Source of the DNA: Clostridiaceae bacterium
GTDB lineage: Bacteria; Bacillota; Clostridia; Lachnospirales; Lachnospiraceae
Direction of reading: 5' to 3'
Length of the DNA: 52,661 nt
Assembly: GCA_902362865.1 (NCBI GenBank)
Contig: CABIYE010000007.1
Location: 76,843 to 129,503 of the forward strand
A program made the position numbers and the translations under genes. Positions 26,479 through 36,493 of the stretch are shown in pieces. A model generated the notes under the pieces. That model searched no databases. It saw only the letters and a program-made list of their open reading frames with translations, and was not told the DNA's origin. Every line of letters starts with the position of its first letter. Positions within the stretch are counted from its first letter, which is position 1.

Positions 26479-27102
26479 ATGATAAATATATTGATTGTCG
26501 ATGACGATATTCTAGTTGCCGGTGCTTTAAAAACCATCCTGGAAACGGATGGTTCTGTCTGTGTATGCGGAACCGGCACAGACGGGAAAGACGCCGTTTC
26601 CCTGTACCGAAAGCACAAACCGGACGTACTTCTTATGGACATTCGCATGAGGGAAATGAGCGGGCTGGAAGCATCCGAGCAAATTCTTTCTGAATTCCCG
26701 AATGCTAAGATTCTCCTCCTTACCACCTTCTCCGACGACGAATATATCGTGAAAGCATTAAAATTCGGCGTAAAGGGATATCTTCTCAAACAGGATTATA
26801 CCAGCATTGTTCCTGCAATTAAAGCTGTCTGCACCGGACAGACCGTTTTCGGACTTGAGATTGTATCCCGCATTCCTGATCTTCTTCAAAAAAAGTCAAA
26901 ATTTAATTATGACGACTACGAAATAAGCGAACGGGAATATAAGATCATAACCCTCGTCGCAGACGGATTAAGCAACCGTGAAATCGCAGAAAAATTATAT
27001 CTGAGTGAAGGAACCGTGCGGAATTATCTGAGTAGTATCCTGGATAAGCTATGCCTGCGGGACCGGACGCAGCTTGCCATATTCTACTACCAACATCTGT
27101 AA
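26479..27102 (+). CDS. LuxR-type (NarL/FixJ) response regulator
   Basis: The 207-residue protein has a receiver domain (NILIVDDDILVAGAL start with the acidic pocket; phosphoacceptor Asp in LLMDIRM near residue 54; LTTFSDDEYIVKAL and the Lys of GVKGYLLKQ). It then has a LuxR-type helix-turn-helix (SEREYKIITLVADGLSNREI, LYLSEGTVRNYLSSI). Its length is typical. It lies one base after the kinase gene and most likely binds the TGACA-N2-TGTCA palindromes between this pair and the divergent exporter operon. It ends at a hairpin terminator shared with dnaJ. Confidence 0.93.
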   Translation: MINILIVDDDILVAGALKTILETDGSVCVCGTGTDGKDAVSLYRKHKPDVLLMDIRMREMSGLEASEQILSEFPNAKILLLTTFSDDEYIVKALKFGVKGYLLKQDYTSIVPAIKAVCTGQTVFGLEIVSRIPDLLQKKSKFNYDDYEISEREYKIITLVADGLSNREIAEKLYLSEGTVRNYLSSILDKLCLRDRTQLAIFYYQHL

Positions 27103-27111
27103 ACAAAGAAA

Positions 27112-27142
27112 AAGCCTCTGATGAATTAATCATCAAAGGCTT
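27112..27142 (+). terminator. Terminator between the response regulator and dnaJ
   Basis: AAGCC and GGCTT plus an inner TGATGA/TCATCA make a stem with a 2-base bulge on each arm, followed on the plus strand by TTCTTTTACTTT. The stem overlaps the last codons of the convergent dnaJ gene (stop at 27126), so it may serve both. Confidence 0.65.
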
Positions 27143-28307
27143 CTTTTACTTTATCCATAAATCCTTTTTTCTTAGGTTTTCCTTTGTCCTCACCCGACAC
27201 CTGGTTCAGAGAATTTCCTGTCAGCTCATCGAATCTTCTCAGAGCTTCCTTCGCCTCTGCGCTCAGTCTCTCCGGTGTCTGAATTACCAGCGTCACATAA
27301 TGATCGCCGCGCACCTGCGCATTCCGCACGGATGGCACGCCTTTTCCTTTCAGACGGACCTTGGTATCTGTCTTGGTTCCTGGTTTTATATTATACAATA
27401 CTTCTCCGTCTACTGTCTTGATGCGGATGTCTCCGCCAAGCGCTGCCTGGGCAAAACTAATCGGCACGGTAGAGAAAATATGCATATCCTGCCGCTGGAA
27501 AATCGGATGTCTGGATACCGTCACCTCTACCAGCAAATCTCCTCTCGGTCCGCCATTGACACCCGGCTCACCTTTTTCACGGATTCTTACACTCTGCCCG
27601 TTATCGATACCAGCCGGAATAGATACGGATATCTTCTTCTTGCTTGCCGTGTAACCTGTTCCTCCACAATCCGGACATTTCTCACGAATCACCTTACCGG
27701 TTCCCCGGCAATCCGGACAAGTCTGGACATTCTGAACCGTTCCGAAGAAGGACTGCTGTGTATAGACAATCTGTCCTTTACCGCCACATTTTGAACAAGT
27801 CTCCGGCGATGTCCCCGGCTTCGCTCCAGTACCATTACATTTACTGCAAGGTTCCTTTAACACGACCTCCAGCTCTTTCTCGCACCCAAAAACCGCTTCT
27901 TCAAAGGTAATACGCACACCTTTGCGGATATTCGCACCCTTCATCGGTCCCTGGCTCGCACGTCCGCTTCTTCTGCCACCGCCAAACAAATCGCCAAAAA
28001 TGTCGCCAAAGATATCACTGAAATCAGCTCCGTTGAAGTCAAATCCACCGAAACCTCCCGCTCCGCCTGCTCCACCTTCAAATGCAGCATGACCATACTG
28101 ATCATACTGCCGGCGTTTCTCCGGATCACTTAAGACTGCATAAGCTTCGGATGCTTCTTTGAACTTTTTTTCAGCTTCAGCATCACCCGGATTCATATCC
28201 GGGTGATACTTTTTGGCTACTTTTCTATACGCTTTTTTAAGAGTCGCTTCGTCAGCATCTTTAGCGACGCCCAACACTTCATAGTAATCTCTCTTTGTCT
28301 CAGCCAT
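27126..28307 (-). CDS. dnaJ: Chaperone DnaJ (Hsp40)
   Basis: DnaJ stimulates DnaK's ATPase and hands it unfolded proteins. The 393-residue protein has all parts: J domain with YHPDMN (HPD) near 35, Gly/Phe-rich linker (residues 75-120, [20 protein letters not shown]), four zinc-finger repeats of the type CxxCxGxG ([32 protein letters not shown]) between 155 and 220, and the C-terminal beta domains. It starts two bases after the dnaK stop, coupled by AAGGAAG inside the dnaK end, and closes the hrcA operon. Confidence 0.97.
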   Translation of the reverse strand: MAETKRDYYEVLGVAKDADEATLKKAYRKVAKKYHPDMNPGDAEAEKKFKEASEAYAVLSDPEKRRQYDQYGHAAFEGGAGGAGGFGGFDFNGADFSDIFGDIFGDLFGGGRRSGRASQGPMKGANIRKGVRITFEEAVFGCEKELEVVLKEPCSKCNGTGAKPGTSPETCSKCGGKGQIVYTQQSFFGTVQNVQTCPDCRGTGKVIREKCPDCGGTGYTASKKKISVSIPAGIDNGQSVRIREKGEPGVNGGPRGDLLVEVTVSRHPIFQRQDMHIFSTVPISFAQAALGGDIRIKTVDGEVLYNIKPGTKTDTKVRLKGKGVPSVRNAQVRGDHYVTLVIQTPERLSAEAKEALRRFDELTGNSLNQVSGEDKGKPKKKGFMDKVKEAFDD

Positions 28308-28309
28308 GT

Positions 28310-30214
<1,905 letters not shown>

Positions 30215-30228
30215 TTAAATTACCAATA

Positions 30229-30912
30229 TTAATTCGCAACCTTGACCATACTGTGTCTCACTACGGAGTCACGATACATATATCCTTTTTGGAATTCTTC
30301 GGCTACGATATTTTCCCCGAAGCTCTCATCTTCCACATGCATAACTGCATTGTGGAAATCAGGATTAAATTCCTGACCGACAGCCTCTATGGGCTTTACG
30401 CCTGCCTCTTCCAGTGTCGTCATAAGCTGCTTATAAACCTTCTCCATTCCCTGAACGAATGGATTTTCTTTTTCTTCTCCGGCCACCGCTGCAAGCCCTC
30501 TCTCAAAATTGTCTACAACCGGAAGAATCTTTTCTATGATATCTTTCGCCCCTACTTCGTACATCTGGGACTTCTCCCTTTCTGTACGCTTGCGGAAGTT
30601 ATCAAACTCTGCCATCTGACGGGTAAGTTTATCCGTCAGCTCTTCTATTTTCTCATCTTTCTTATCTTTTTTATTCTTTTTCCCGAAAAACTTGTTCTTT
30701 TTCTGTCCATCCTCTGACGGTTCTTCCTCAGAACCATCCTCAGGCTCCTGTCCGTCCTCCGGGACATCCTCTGCCGTCTCTGCGCCAGTCTCTTCCTCAG
30801 CCGGAGTCTTCTCAGCATTTTCCTGCTGCGCTGCTTTCTTCGCCTCTTCGACGGCTTCTTTCACCATCTCTTCCTGACTCTTCTCCTGATTCATTTCCTG
30901 ATTTTTATCCAA
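30229..30912 (-). CDS. grpE: Nucleotide exchange factor GrpE
   Basis: GrpE swaps ADP for ATP on DnaK. The protein of about 227 residues has a long, very acidic N-terminus (residues 1-75, many Glu) and a lysine-rich stretch KKNKFFGKKNKKDKKDEK, then the conserved coiled coil (LTDKLTRQMAEFDNFRKRTE) and the beta domain ending FQKGYMYRDSVVRHSMVKV. The start is uncertain. No ATG is well placed; the frame is open to GTG 30924, but I prefer the TTG at 30912, which has AAAGGTGG eight bases ahead. An ATG at about 30894 is another possibility. Follows hrcA closely. Confidence 0.93.
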   Translation of the reverse strand: MDKNQEMNQEKSQEEMVKEAVEEAKKAAQQENAEKTPAEEETGAETAEDVPEDGQEPEDGSEEEPSEDGQKKNKFFGKKNKKDKKDEKIEELTDKLTRQMAEFDNFRKRTEREKSQMYEVGAKDIIEKILPVVDNFERGLAAVAGEEKENPFVQGMEKVYKQLMTTLEEAGVKPIEAVGQEFNPDFHNAVMHVEDESFGENIVAEEFQKGYMYRDSVVRHSMVKVAN

Positions 30913-30929
30913 GGGTCCTTCCACCTTTC

Positions 30930-31973
30930 TTACACTTTTTTATGGAAAATCGCATCCAGCTCATTCTGCAAATGCTTCAGCGATTTTAATACATGTTCAT
31001 AATCCATCCGCTTCGGTCCGATAATACCAATTGTTCCCTTCATACCATCTCCCAATTCATAAGTTGCAGTTACAACGCTGCAGTCTTTCATGGTCTGAAC
31101 CGGTGTCTCATCTCCGATATATACCTGAATTCCGGTATTCTCTTCCTGTGACAGTGTCTGTGTCACCAGTTCGGTAAGCTGCTGCTTCTCTTCAAATGCA
31201 CTGATGATTTCCTGCGCACTCTGCTTATCCGAAAGTTCCGGATATTTGAAAATATTGGTCGCCCCGCTGGTGTAGATCTGCATATCCTCGTCGATCTGGA
31301 TAGCATCAGCCACAGCATCCAACACATTACTAATTACCTTACTGTGAATCCCTGCCTGCTCCTTCAGCCTTGCAATCAGCCCCAGATTAATCTCTTCTAT
31401 GGACATACCATTAAGTGTGGTATTCAGCAACATATTCAGCTTGAGAAGATTTTCACTGCTAAGCTCTTCGCCTACGGTAATGATTTTGTTCTTAATCACA
31501 TTGCCTCCCAGCACGATCACTGCAATAATCTGCTCTTCATCAACCTGTGAAAGCTGAATAAACTTAATCTTATTAGCACTGTTCATGGGAGTCGAAATCA
31601 TTGTAGCATAATTGGTGTTGTTCGCGAGAACCTTTGCTGCCTGCTTCAGAAGAAGTTCCATCTTATCTGCCTTCTCAAGCATCTGTTCCTGCATCTCATT
31701 GAGCTCCTGCTCCTTCTCCTCCATCAGCATATCTACATATAACCGGTAACCTTTGTCAGAAGGAATCCGCCCTGCGGATGTGTGAGGCTGTAGAATATAG
31801 CCAAGCTCTTCCAGATCCGCCATCTCATTTCTGATGGTAGCAGAACTCAGATTCAAATCCGTATATTTGGAAATGGTTCTTGAACCTACCGGCTCGCCTG
31901 TTTCCAAATATGTCTGGATGATTGCGTGTAATATTTTCATCTTTCTCTCACCCAGCTGGTCTTTCGCCTGCAT
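30930..31973 (-). CDS. hrcA: Heat-shock repressor HrcA
   Basis: HrcA binds CIRCE and represses the hrcA-grpE-dnaK-dnaJ operon. The 347-residue protein starts with the winged-helix domain (ERKMKILHAIIQTYLETGEP, GSRTISKYTDLNLSSATIRN) and the motif MADLEELGYILQPHTSAGRI. The GAF-like and inserted dimerisation regions follow, and the C-terminal IGIIGPKRMDYEHVLKSL is diagnostic. GGAGG precedes the ATG at 31973. A perfect CIRCE lies 25 bases upstream of the start. Confidence 0.97.
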   Translation of the reverse strand: MQAKDQLGERKMKILHAIIQTYLETGEPVGSRTISKYTDLNLSSATIRNEMADLEELGYILQPHTSAGRIPSDKGYRLYVDMLMEEKEQELNEMQEQMLEKADKMELLLKQAAKVLANNTNYATMISTPMNSANKIKFIQLSQVDEEQIIAVIVLGGNVIKNKIITVGEELSSENLLKLNMLLNTTLNGMSIEEINLGLIARLKEQAGIHSKVISNVLDAVADAIQIDEDMQIYTSGATNIFKYPELSDKQSAQEIISAFEEKQQLTELVTQTLSQEENTGIQVYIGDETPVQTMKDCSVVTATYELGDGMKGTIGIIGPKRMDYEHVLKSLKHLQNELDAIFHKKV

Positions 31974-31997
31974 CTCTTCGCCTCCTTCTTCTTTCTG

Positions 31998-32067
31998 TTA
32001 GCACTCATTTAATCCGAGTGCTAATCTTTACGACTATTAATTTAGCACTACTGCTTTCATTTGTCAA
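31998..32067 (-). promoter_or_regulatory. CIRCE operator and promoter of the hrcA operon
   Basis: The perfect CIRCE palindrome TTAGCACTC-N9-GAGTGCTAA (31998-32024) is present. The promoter is TTGACA (32062-32067), a 17-base spacer and TAAATT (32039-32044). A partial CIRCE half-site (AGTGCTAA) covers the -10 box. The start site falls near 32032, just upstream of CIRCE, so HrcA binding blocks transcription directly and the RNA also carries the hairpin. Confidence 0.93.
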
Positions 32068-32090
32068 CACTGTTTATATTTTTTTTATTT

Positions 32091-32141
32091 TGTTAATTGG
32101 GGACGTAGTAAAGCGACGCTTTACTACGTCCCCAATTAACA
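32091..32141. repeat. Left-end palindrome of the RAYT element
   Basis: A 25-base arm, a one-base centre (A at 32116) and the exact complement form a perfect palindrome. The outer half reads TGTTAATTGGGGACG and the inner half TAGTAAAGCG. Compared with the right-end palindrome, GG has become CA at two adjacent sites and the other arm has the matching CC to TG change, so base pairing is kept. Confidence 0.9.
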
Positions 32142-32179
32142 TTTGTGGTGTACCCAACTGTCATTTCCCCTGTACCTAT

Positions 32180-32947
32180 CTATCCACTATCCACTTTATT
32201 ATAAACATCCGTACACAATTTTTCTGCTCTTCGTACACCTATTTTTAATTTCTCGCACAATCTTTTTATGTACTCTTTCCTGTTTTCCTTTTCTTCAAAT
32301 ACCTGATGCAATAACGTCAGCTTCTTTTCTTCATATAACTTTTCTGCAATATATAATGCAAGCTCCATATATTGCAATTTCACATCATCCGAATAATCTA
32401 AAAATAATTCTGTTTGCCGTATTCTATGAAAATCTTCAAACTCAGAATAATCACGAAAATGTTCTTTATATATACGAATTGCTTTTGAATCCAATATGCC
32501 TGTCGTTTCTGTCATATAATCTGCCATACTGCTATATTTATAGCGCACCGGATTTTTTACCATATTAGCTTTCACAGGATTCAGATGAATATATCTTAAA
32601 CATGTCCAAAAATATCTGTCATTCTCAATACACTCACTCATGAAACGATTTTGAAAGACATGTCCATTTCGACGATGTTTATAATTATAATAGGATGCGT
32701 ACTCTGCTAAAACCTTAGCCATGAACAAAGATAATACTTCGATTTCTGCCCGAATGATAAAATGGGCATGATTAGACATAATACAATATGAATATATTTC
32801 AACTTCCAGTTTCTCAAGATGTTTTAAAATAATCTTTTTTAAGTAAAGTTTTTCACGCTGCATATAAAATATTTTTTCTTTATTTATTCCTTTTACTACA
32901 ACATGATAAATACCTGTTGCACTCTTTTTTCGTCTGCATGTTGCCAT
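32180..32947 (-). CDS. RAYT/Y1-type (HUH) REP-associated transposase
   Basis: The 255-residue protein belongs to the TnpA_REP/Y1_Tnp family. It begins with a basic YHVVVKGINKEKIF stretch. The metal-binding HUH motif appears as MSNHAHFII near 60, and the single catalytic Tyr lies in RYIHLNPVKANMV near 120, with YKYSSMADYM following. The C-terminal 100 residues form a helical domain, longer than in IS200 but usual for RAYTs. Such enzymes nick single-stranded palindromes; here two palindromes flank the gene and a third sits at 47.2 kb. The ATG at 32947 has AGGGCTGA-like weak context and the ribosome site is poor, AAGGAGGGC 9 bases ahead. Confidence 0.9.
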   Translation of the reverse strand: MATCRRKKSATGIYHVVVKGINKEKIFYMQREKLYLKKIILKHLEKLEVEIYSYCIMSNHAHFIIRAEIEVLSLFMAKVLAEYASYYNYKHRRNGHVFQNRFMSECIENDRYFWTCLRYIHLNPVKANMVKNPVRYKYSSMADYMTETTGILDSKAIRIYKEHFRDYSEFEDFHRIRQTELFLDYSDDVKLQYMELALYIAEKLYEEKKLTLLHQVFEEKENRKEYIKRLCEKLKIGVRRAEKLCTDVYNKVDSG

Positions 32948-33007
32948 TTCAGCCCTCCTTCCGTCTAATCAGGTACAGGGCAAAATGCAGTTGGGTACAC
33001 CACAAAT

Positions 33008-33056
33008 GTTAATTGCAGACGTAGTAAAGCGACGCTTTACTACGTCTGCAATTAAC
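33008..33056. repeat. Right-end palindrome of the RAYT element
   Basis: A 24-base arm (GTTAATTGCAGACGTAG then TAAAGCG), a single central A (33032) and the exact complement form a 49-base palindrome. The right tip reaches the third base of the neighbouring gene's stop codon on the minus strand. Confidence 0.9.
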
Positions 33057-33349
33057 TAGCTCAGTTCCACCTTTGCCGCTTCGTCCGGCTTGAACTCATT
33101 CTCCAGATCGTAAATATTATGCCCGGTAGACTCACCCAGCACACGCCCCTCCAGAGAATAACAGCGGATAAAGCGCTTTACGTCAATGCTTGACCAATGC
33201 TCTACATCCCAGCTCATATATCCGTCTTCGTCGGATTTTTTCTCTTTCAAGTACAGATCCACCTGGCGTCCATCCCGCATCAACTGAATCAATCCCCGTG
33301 TTCCGTCAACTTCTAATTCTACTTTTTTTACTGTGTCATATACTTTCAT
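33056..33349 (-). CDS. Small protein of unknown function beside the RAYT element
   Basis: The 97-residue protein begins MKVYDTVKKVELEVDGTRGL and ends EFKPDEAAKVELS. It is acidic overall, with a hydrophilic centre (DVEHWSSIDVKRFIRCYS). There is no signal peptide and no motif I recognise. It is preceded by GGAGG 8 bases before the ATG at 33349; two upstream in-frame ATGs have worse spacing. The stop codon is at the tip of the RAYT right-end palindrome, so the element inserted at, or just behind, its end. The gene follows rarA on the same strand, with a short gap. Confidence 0.6.
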   Translation of the reverse strand: MKVYDTVKKVELEVDGTRGLIQLMRDGRQVDLYLKEKKSDEDGYMSWDVEHWSSIDVKRFIRCYSLEGRVLGESTGHNIYDLENEFKPDEAAKVELS

Positions 33350-33440
33350 TTGCATTCCCTCCACTTATGCATTGAGATACTTTTACATCGGTATACGATG
33401 ATATCACTTATAGAAATTATACATTTTGTTATCTAAAAAC

Positions 33441-34760
33441 TCAATGCTGTTTGCGGATAAATTCCATCCATTCTTTGATTTCTTTTTCTTTGCCGTTATC
33501 CCCCGGTTCATAAAACCTGGCATCTTTAATTTCATCCGGCAGGTACTGCTGTTCTACATAGTGATGTGGATAATCGTGAGCATATTTGTAGCCGACCCCA
33601 TGCCCCAGCTTCTGGGATCCGCCGTAATGTGCATCCTGCAAATGTGCCGGAACTGTTGTTTTATACTGCCTTACATTTTGGGTTGCCGCCGTGATTGCAT
33701 TCACCGCCGAATTGCTCTTCGGAGCAGTCGCCACATACAGCACCGCCTGTGACAGGATAATCTGTGCCTCCGGCATTCCTACCCGCTCCACTGCCTGAGC
33801 CGCGGATACCGCTACCGTCAGCGCCATAGGATCTGCATTCCCCACGTCCTCTGACGCGCAGATCATAATTCTCCTGGCAATAAACTTAATATCTTCCCCG
33901 GCATAAAGCATTTTCGCCAGATAATAAACTGCAGCATCAGGGTCTGAACCACGCATACTTTTTATAAATGCAGAAATCGTATCGTAATGATTGTCCCCTG
34001 TCTTATCATAGCGGACCACCCGCTTCTGGATACATTCACCTGCCACATCCAGCGTCAGATGTATCTTTCCATCCTCACTCCGTTCTGTGGTAAGAATTCC
34101 CAATTCCACTGCATTTAACGCATTTCTCGCATCTCCGCCTGCAATATCTGCAAGAAATTCCAGGGCATCCTCGTCTATCTCTGCATGATAGCTCCCCATT
34201 CCCTTTTCTTTGTCATACACCGCCCGTTTCAACAATATTTTAATATCTTCTTTACTAAGAGGATACAATTCAAAAATGCTGGAACGGGAAAGTAACGCTC
34301 CATTTACCTCAAAATAAGGATTTTCCGTGGTCGCGCCAATCAGGATAATTGTCCCATCCTCTACAAAAGGAAGGAGATAGTCTTGCTGTCCTTTATTAAA
34401 ACGATGAATCTCATCTATGAAAAGAATGGTTTTCTTCCGGTACATCCCCTGCAGTTCTTTCGCCTGCTTCACCACTTCTTCCATATCCTTCTTCCCTGCC
34501 ACCGTCGCATTAATTTGGGTAAATTCTGCACTGGTGGTATTGGCAATTACCTTCGCCAGGGTGGTCTTGCCCGTTCCCGGCGGTCCGTAGAAGATAACGG
34601 AACTGATCTTATCTGCCTTAATTGCTCTGTACAGCAGCTTGTCCTTCCCGATAATATGCTGCTGCCCGACCACCTCTTCTAACGTCGTCGGCCTCAATCT
34701 GGATGCAAGCGGTGATTCCTTTTCCATATTTTGTTCCCTGACATAGTCAAATAAATCCAT
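33441..34760 (-). CDS. rarA: Replication-associated recombination protein A (RarA/MgsA)
   Basis: A AAA+ ATPase that acts at stalled replication forks. The 439-residue length is typical. The start MDLFDYVREQ, PLASRLRPTTLEEVVGQQHI, Walker A FYGPPGTGKTTLA near 58, Walker B ILFIDEIHRFNKGQQD near 110 and sensor ATTENPYFEVN near 145 are all present. The C-terminal tetramerisation half (LAKMLYAGEDIKFIARRIMI, ASEDVGNADPMALTVAVSAA) follows. It lies downstream of tcdA by 36 bases and ahead of the small gene and the RAYT element. No LexA box is seen in front of it. Confidence 0.95.
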   Translation of the reverse strand: MDLFDYVREQNMEKESPLASRLRPTTLEEVVGQQHIIGKDKLLYRAIKADKISSVIFYGPPGTGKTTLAKVIANTTSAEFTQINATVAGKKDMEEVVKQAKELQGMYRKKTILFIDEIHRFNKGQQDYLLPFVEDGTIILIGATTENPYFEVNGALLSRSSIFELYPLSKEDIKILLKRAVYDKEKGMGSYHAEIDEDALEFLADIAGGDARNALNAVELGILTTERSEDGKIHLTLDVAGECIQKRVVRYDKTGDNHYDTISAFIKSMRGSDPDAAVYYLAKMLYAGEDIKFIARRIMICASEDVGNADPMALTVAVSAAQAVERVGMPEAQIILSQAVLYVATAPKSNSAVNAITAATQNVRQYKTTVPAHLQDAHYGGSQKLGHGVGYKYAHDYPHHYVEQQYLPDEIKDARFYEPGDNGKEKEIKEWMEFIRKQH

Positions 34761-34796
34761 AGTTATCCCTCTGGTTCTTCTTTCTCTTTGTTTTCT

Positions 34797-35531
34797 CTAG
34801 TTTCCTGATTCATCCTGTAACCCCGCAAGATCTCTGATTACTTCCCCGGCAATCAAAAGCCCTGCCACCGGGGGCACGAAAGAAATGCTGCCGGGTATGC
34901 TTCTTCTGGCGCCGGAAGCTTCTCCCGTCTCCCGTCCGGAAGTATCCACAGGCTTTTCTCTGGAATACAAGACCTTCAGATGCCTGATTCCCCTTGCCCG
35001 CAGTTCTTTCCGCATCACCTTGCAGAGCGGACAAACCGAGGTTTTGCTGATATCTGTTATCTCAAATAATTCACCATGCAGCTTGTTGCCGGTTCCCATA
35101 CTGCTGATTATAGGGATCTGGTATTCCGCAGCCTTCTGTACGAGAGCCAGTTTCGCCGTCACCGTATCGATGGCGTCCACTATATAGTCCACATGCTCTC
35201 TGAATAAACAGTCTATATTCTCCGGCATCACAAACATCTCATAGGTTCTTACCTCCGTATCCGGACAAATATCTTCAATTCTTTTTTTCATAACTTTCGT
35301 CTTGTATTCTCCAACCGTACTGTGATATGCAATAGATTGCCTATTAATATTTGTCAATGATACCGTATCATTGTCTACCAGAATCAACTTCCCCACACCG
35401 CACCTTGCAAGTGCTTCAATACAATGAGAGCCTACGCCCCCCACTCCCAGCACCATCACTGCCGAATCTTTCAGCTTCCCAAGCTTTTCTCTTCCCACTA
35501 ATAATTCTGTCCTGGAAAATTCATGTATCAT
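34797..35531 (-). CDS. tcdA: tRNA threonylcarbamoyladenosine dehydratase
   Basis: TcdA cyclises the t6A base next to the anticodon in an ATP-dependent step. The 244-residue ThiF/E1-like protein has VMVLGVGGVGSHCIEALARC near 28, LVDNDTVSLTNINRQSIAY near 50 with the conserved Asp and Arg, VDYIVDAIDTVTAKLALVQ near 115, and a C-terminal segment with SVCPLCKVMRKELRARGI that holds the Cys typical of the family. It is followed by rarA. ATG at 35531 has GTGGAG ahead. Confidence 0.92.
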   Translation of the reverse strand: MIHEFSRTELLVGREKLGKLKDSAVMVLGVGGVGSHCIEALARCGVGKLILVDNDTVSLTNINRQSIAYHSTVGEYKTKVMKKRIEDICPDTEVRTYEMFVMPENIDCLFREHVDYIVDAIDTVTAKLALVQKAAEYQIPIISSMGTGNKLHGELFEITDISKTSVCPLCKVMRKELRARGIRHLKVLYSREKPVDTSGRETGEASGARRSIPGSISFVPPVAGLLIAGEVIRDLAGLQDESGN

Positions 35532-35610
35532 GTCTTTTTCTCCACTTCCATTCTTCTGTTATCATTGTCCCACCTTCTATACCCTGATTTTATCAGCAGG
35601 CATGGAACCA

Positions 35611-36354
35611 TCAGTTCATAAGCAGCTCATCTACCGTGACGAATTCAAAGCCTCTTTCCGCCAAAATATCCACAATACGCAGCGCAGCTTCTACAGAACT
35701 TTTATAACAGTCATGCAATAGAATAATATCATTTTCTTCCGCTTCCGTCACTACCTTATTCACAATTTCATCTACGTTCTCTGTGGTCCAGTCCAACGGA
35801 TCCACCGTCCACATAACCGGCATTACTTCAAGCTCCAGCTCTAAATCACGCTGCCACAGCCCAAAGGGCGGCCGCATATACTCCGTATGTTTCCCTGTAA
35901 TTGAATAAATCTCCTGATCCGCATCCATAATTTCCTGATAGGCCGCTTCATTCGATACTTTGGTTATTTCAACATGATGATAAGTATGATTACCGATCAA
36001 ATGTCCTTCTTCATCAAGCCGCTTTACCAGATCCGGATTTTTCTTTGCATTTTCTCCAATCAGGAAAAAAGTAGCCTTTACTCCCCGTTCTTTCAATCCA
36101 TCCAAAAGTATAGGCGTCCAACTACTGCTTGGTCCGTCATCAAAGGTCAGCGCAATCTTGGGCGGCTCCGTCACCATGGACGAGCTGACGTAGGCCGCCG
36201 CCTCTGCAAATTCTTCTCCCCGGATGATATCCGGTTCCACCTTTCCGTCCACATCGTCTGCATTTTCCATAAGAAATCCTGTCTGCCCTCCTACAGCCAG
36301 CGAAACGATTAAAACCAATGAATATGCAAGAATTTTTTTCCAATATTTCTTCAC
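35611..36354 (-). CDS. Polysaccharide deacetylase, PdaA/NodB type, membrane-anchored
   Basis: The 247-residue protein removes acetyl groups from cell-wall sugars or similar polymers. It begins with GTG (M-K-K-Y-W-K-K) followed by a signal-anchor helix at 8-28. The NodB domain motifs are clear: ALTFDDGPSS (Asp pair), GNHTYHHVE (His pair of the metal site), YMRPPFGLW and ILLHDCYKSSVE. A short linker with acidic residues precedes the domain. The substrate, probably peptidoglycan, is inferred from location. Ribosome site AAAGGAGAG precedes GTG by about 9 bases. It stands alone, divergent from the MATE gene. Confidence 0.9.
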   Translation of the reverse strand: MKKYWKKILAYSLVLIVSLAVGGQTGFLMENADDVDGKVEPDIIRGEEFAEAAAYVSSSMVTEPPKIALTFDDGPSSSWTPILLDGLKERGVKATFFLIGENAKKNPDLVKRLDEEGHLIGNHTYHHVEITKVSNEAAYQEIMDADQEIYSITGKHTEYMRPPFGLWQRDLELELEVMPVMWTVDPLDWTTENVDEIVNKVVTEAEENDIILLHDCYKSSVEAALRIVDILAERGFEFVTVDELLMN

Positions 36355-36423
36355 GCCAACTCTCTCCTTTGCGCCGGATTCTTCTTCATATATATGAAAA
36401 TGCCGAAAACAGTATGTTGCTCA

Positions 36424-36452
36424 TTGCATTATAAATTGCCGGATGTTATAAT
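36424..36452 (+). promoter_or_regulatory. Promoter of the MATE exporter gene
   Basis: TTGCAT (36424-36429), a 17-base spacer and TATAAT (36447-36452); the start site would be about 35 bases before the ATG at 36494. Confidence 0.7.
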
Positions 36453-36493
36453 AGGCGCTGCTACTTATATGGAAAACAAAGGAGGAAAATGTC

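Larger units (their letters stand above)
32091..33056. mobile_element. RAYT transposase element with inverted palindromic ends
   Basis: The element is about 965 bases. Its ends are inverted copies: left arm 32091-32177, right arm 32971-33056. The inner 44 bases of each arm (beginning AGGTACAGGG and ending AATGTTAATT) agree at 40 of 44 positions. The outer part of each is a nearly perfect palindrome of about 47-51 bases. The transposase gene lies between them. The right end reaches the stop codon of the small gene at 33056. No target duplication was found by eye. Confidence 0.85.

Noticed and set aside
26082..26789. A 235-codon minus-strand frame across the kinase and regulator genes
   Set aside because: It overlaps two complete two-component genes and matches nothing known to me.
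33376..33390. Near-palindrome around CATCGGTATACGATG upstream of the small gene
   Set aside because: Arms do not match at the centre and nothing nearby identifies a regulator.
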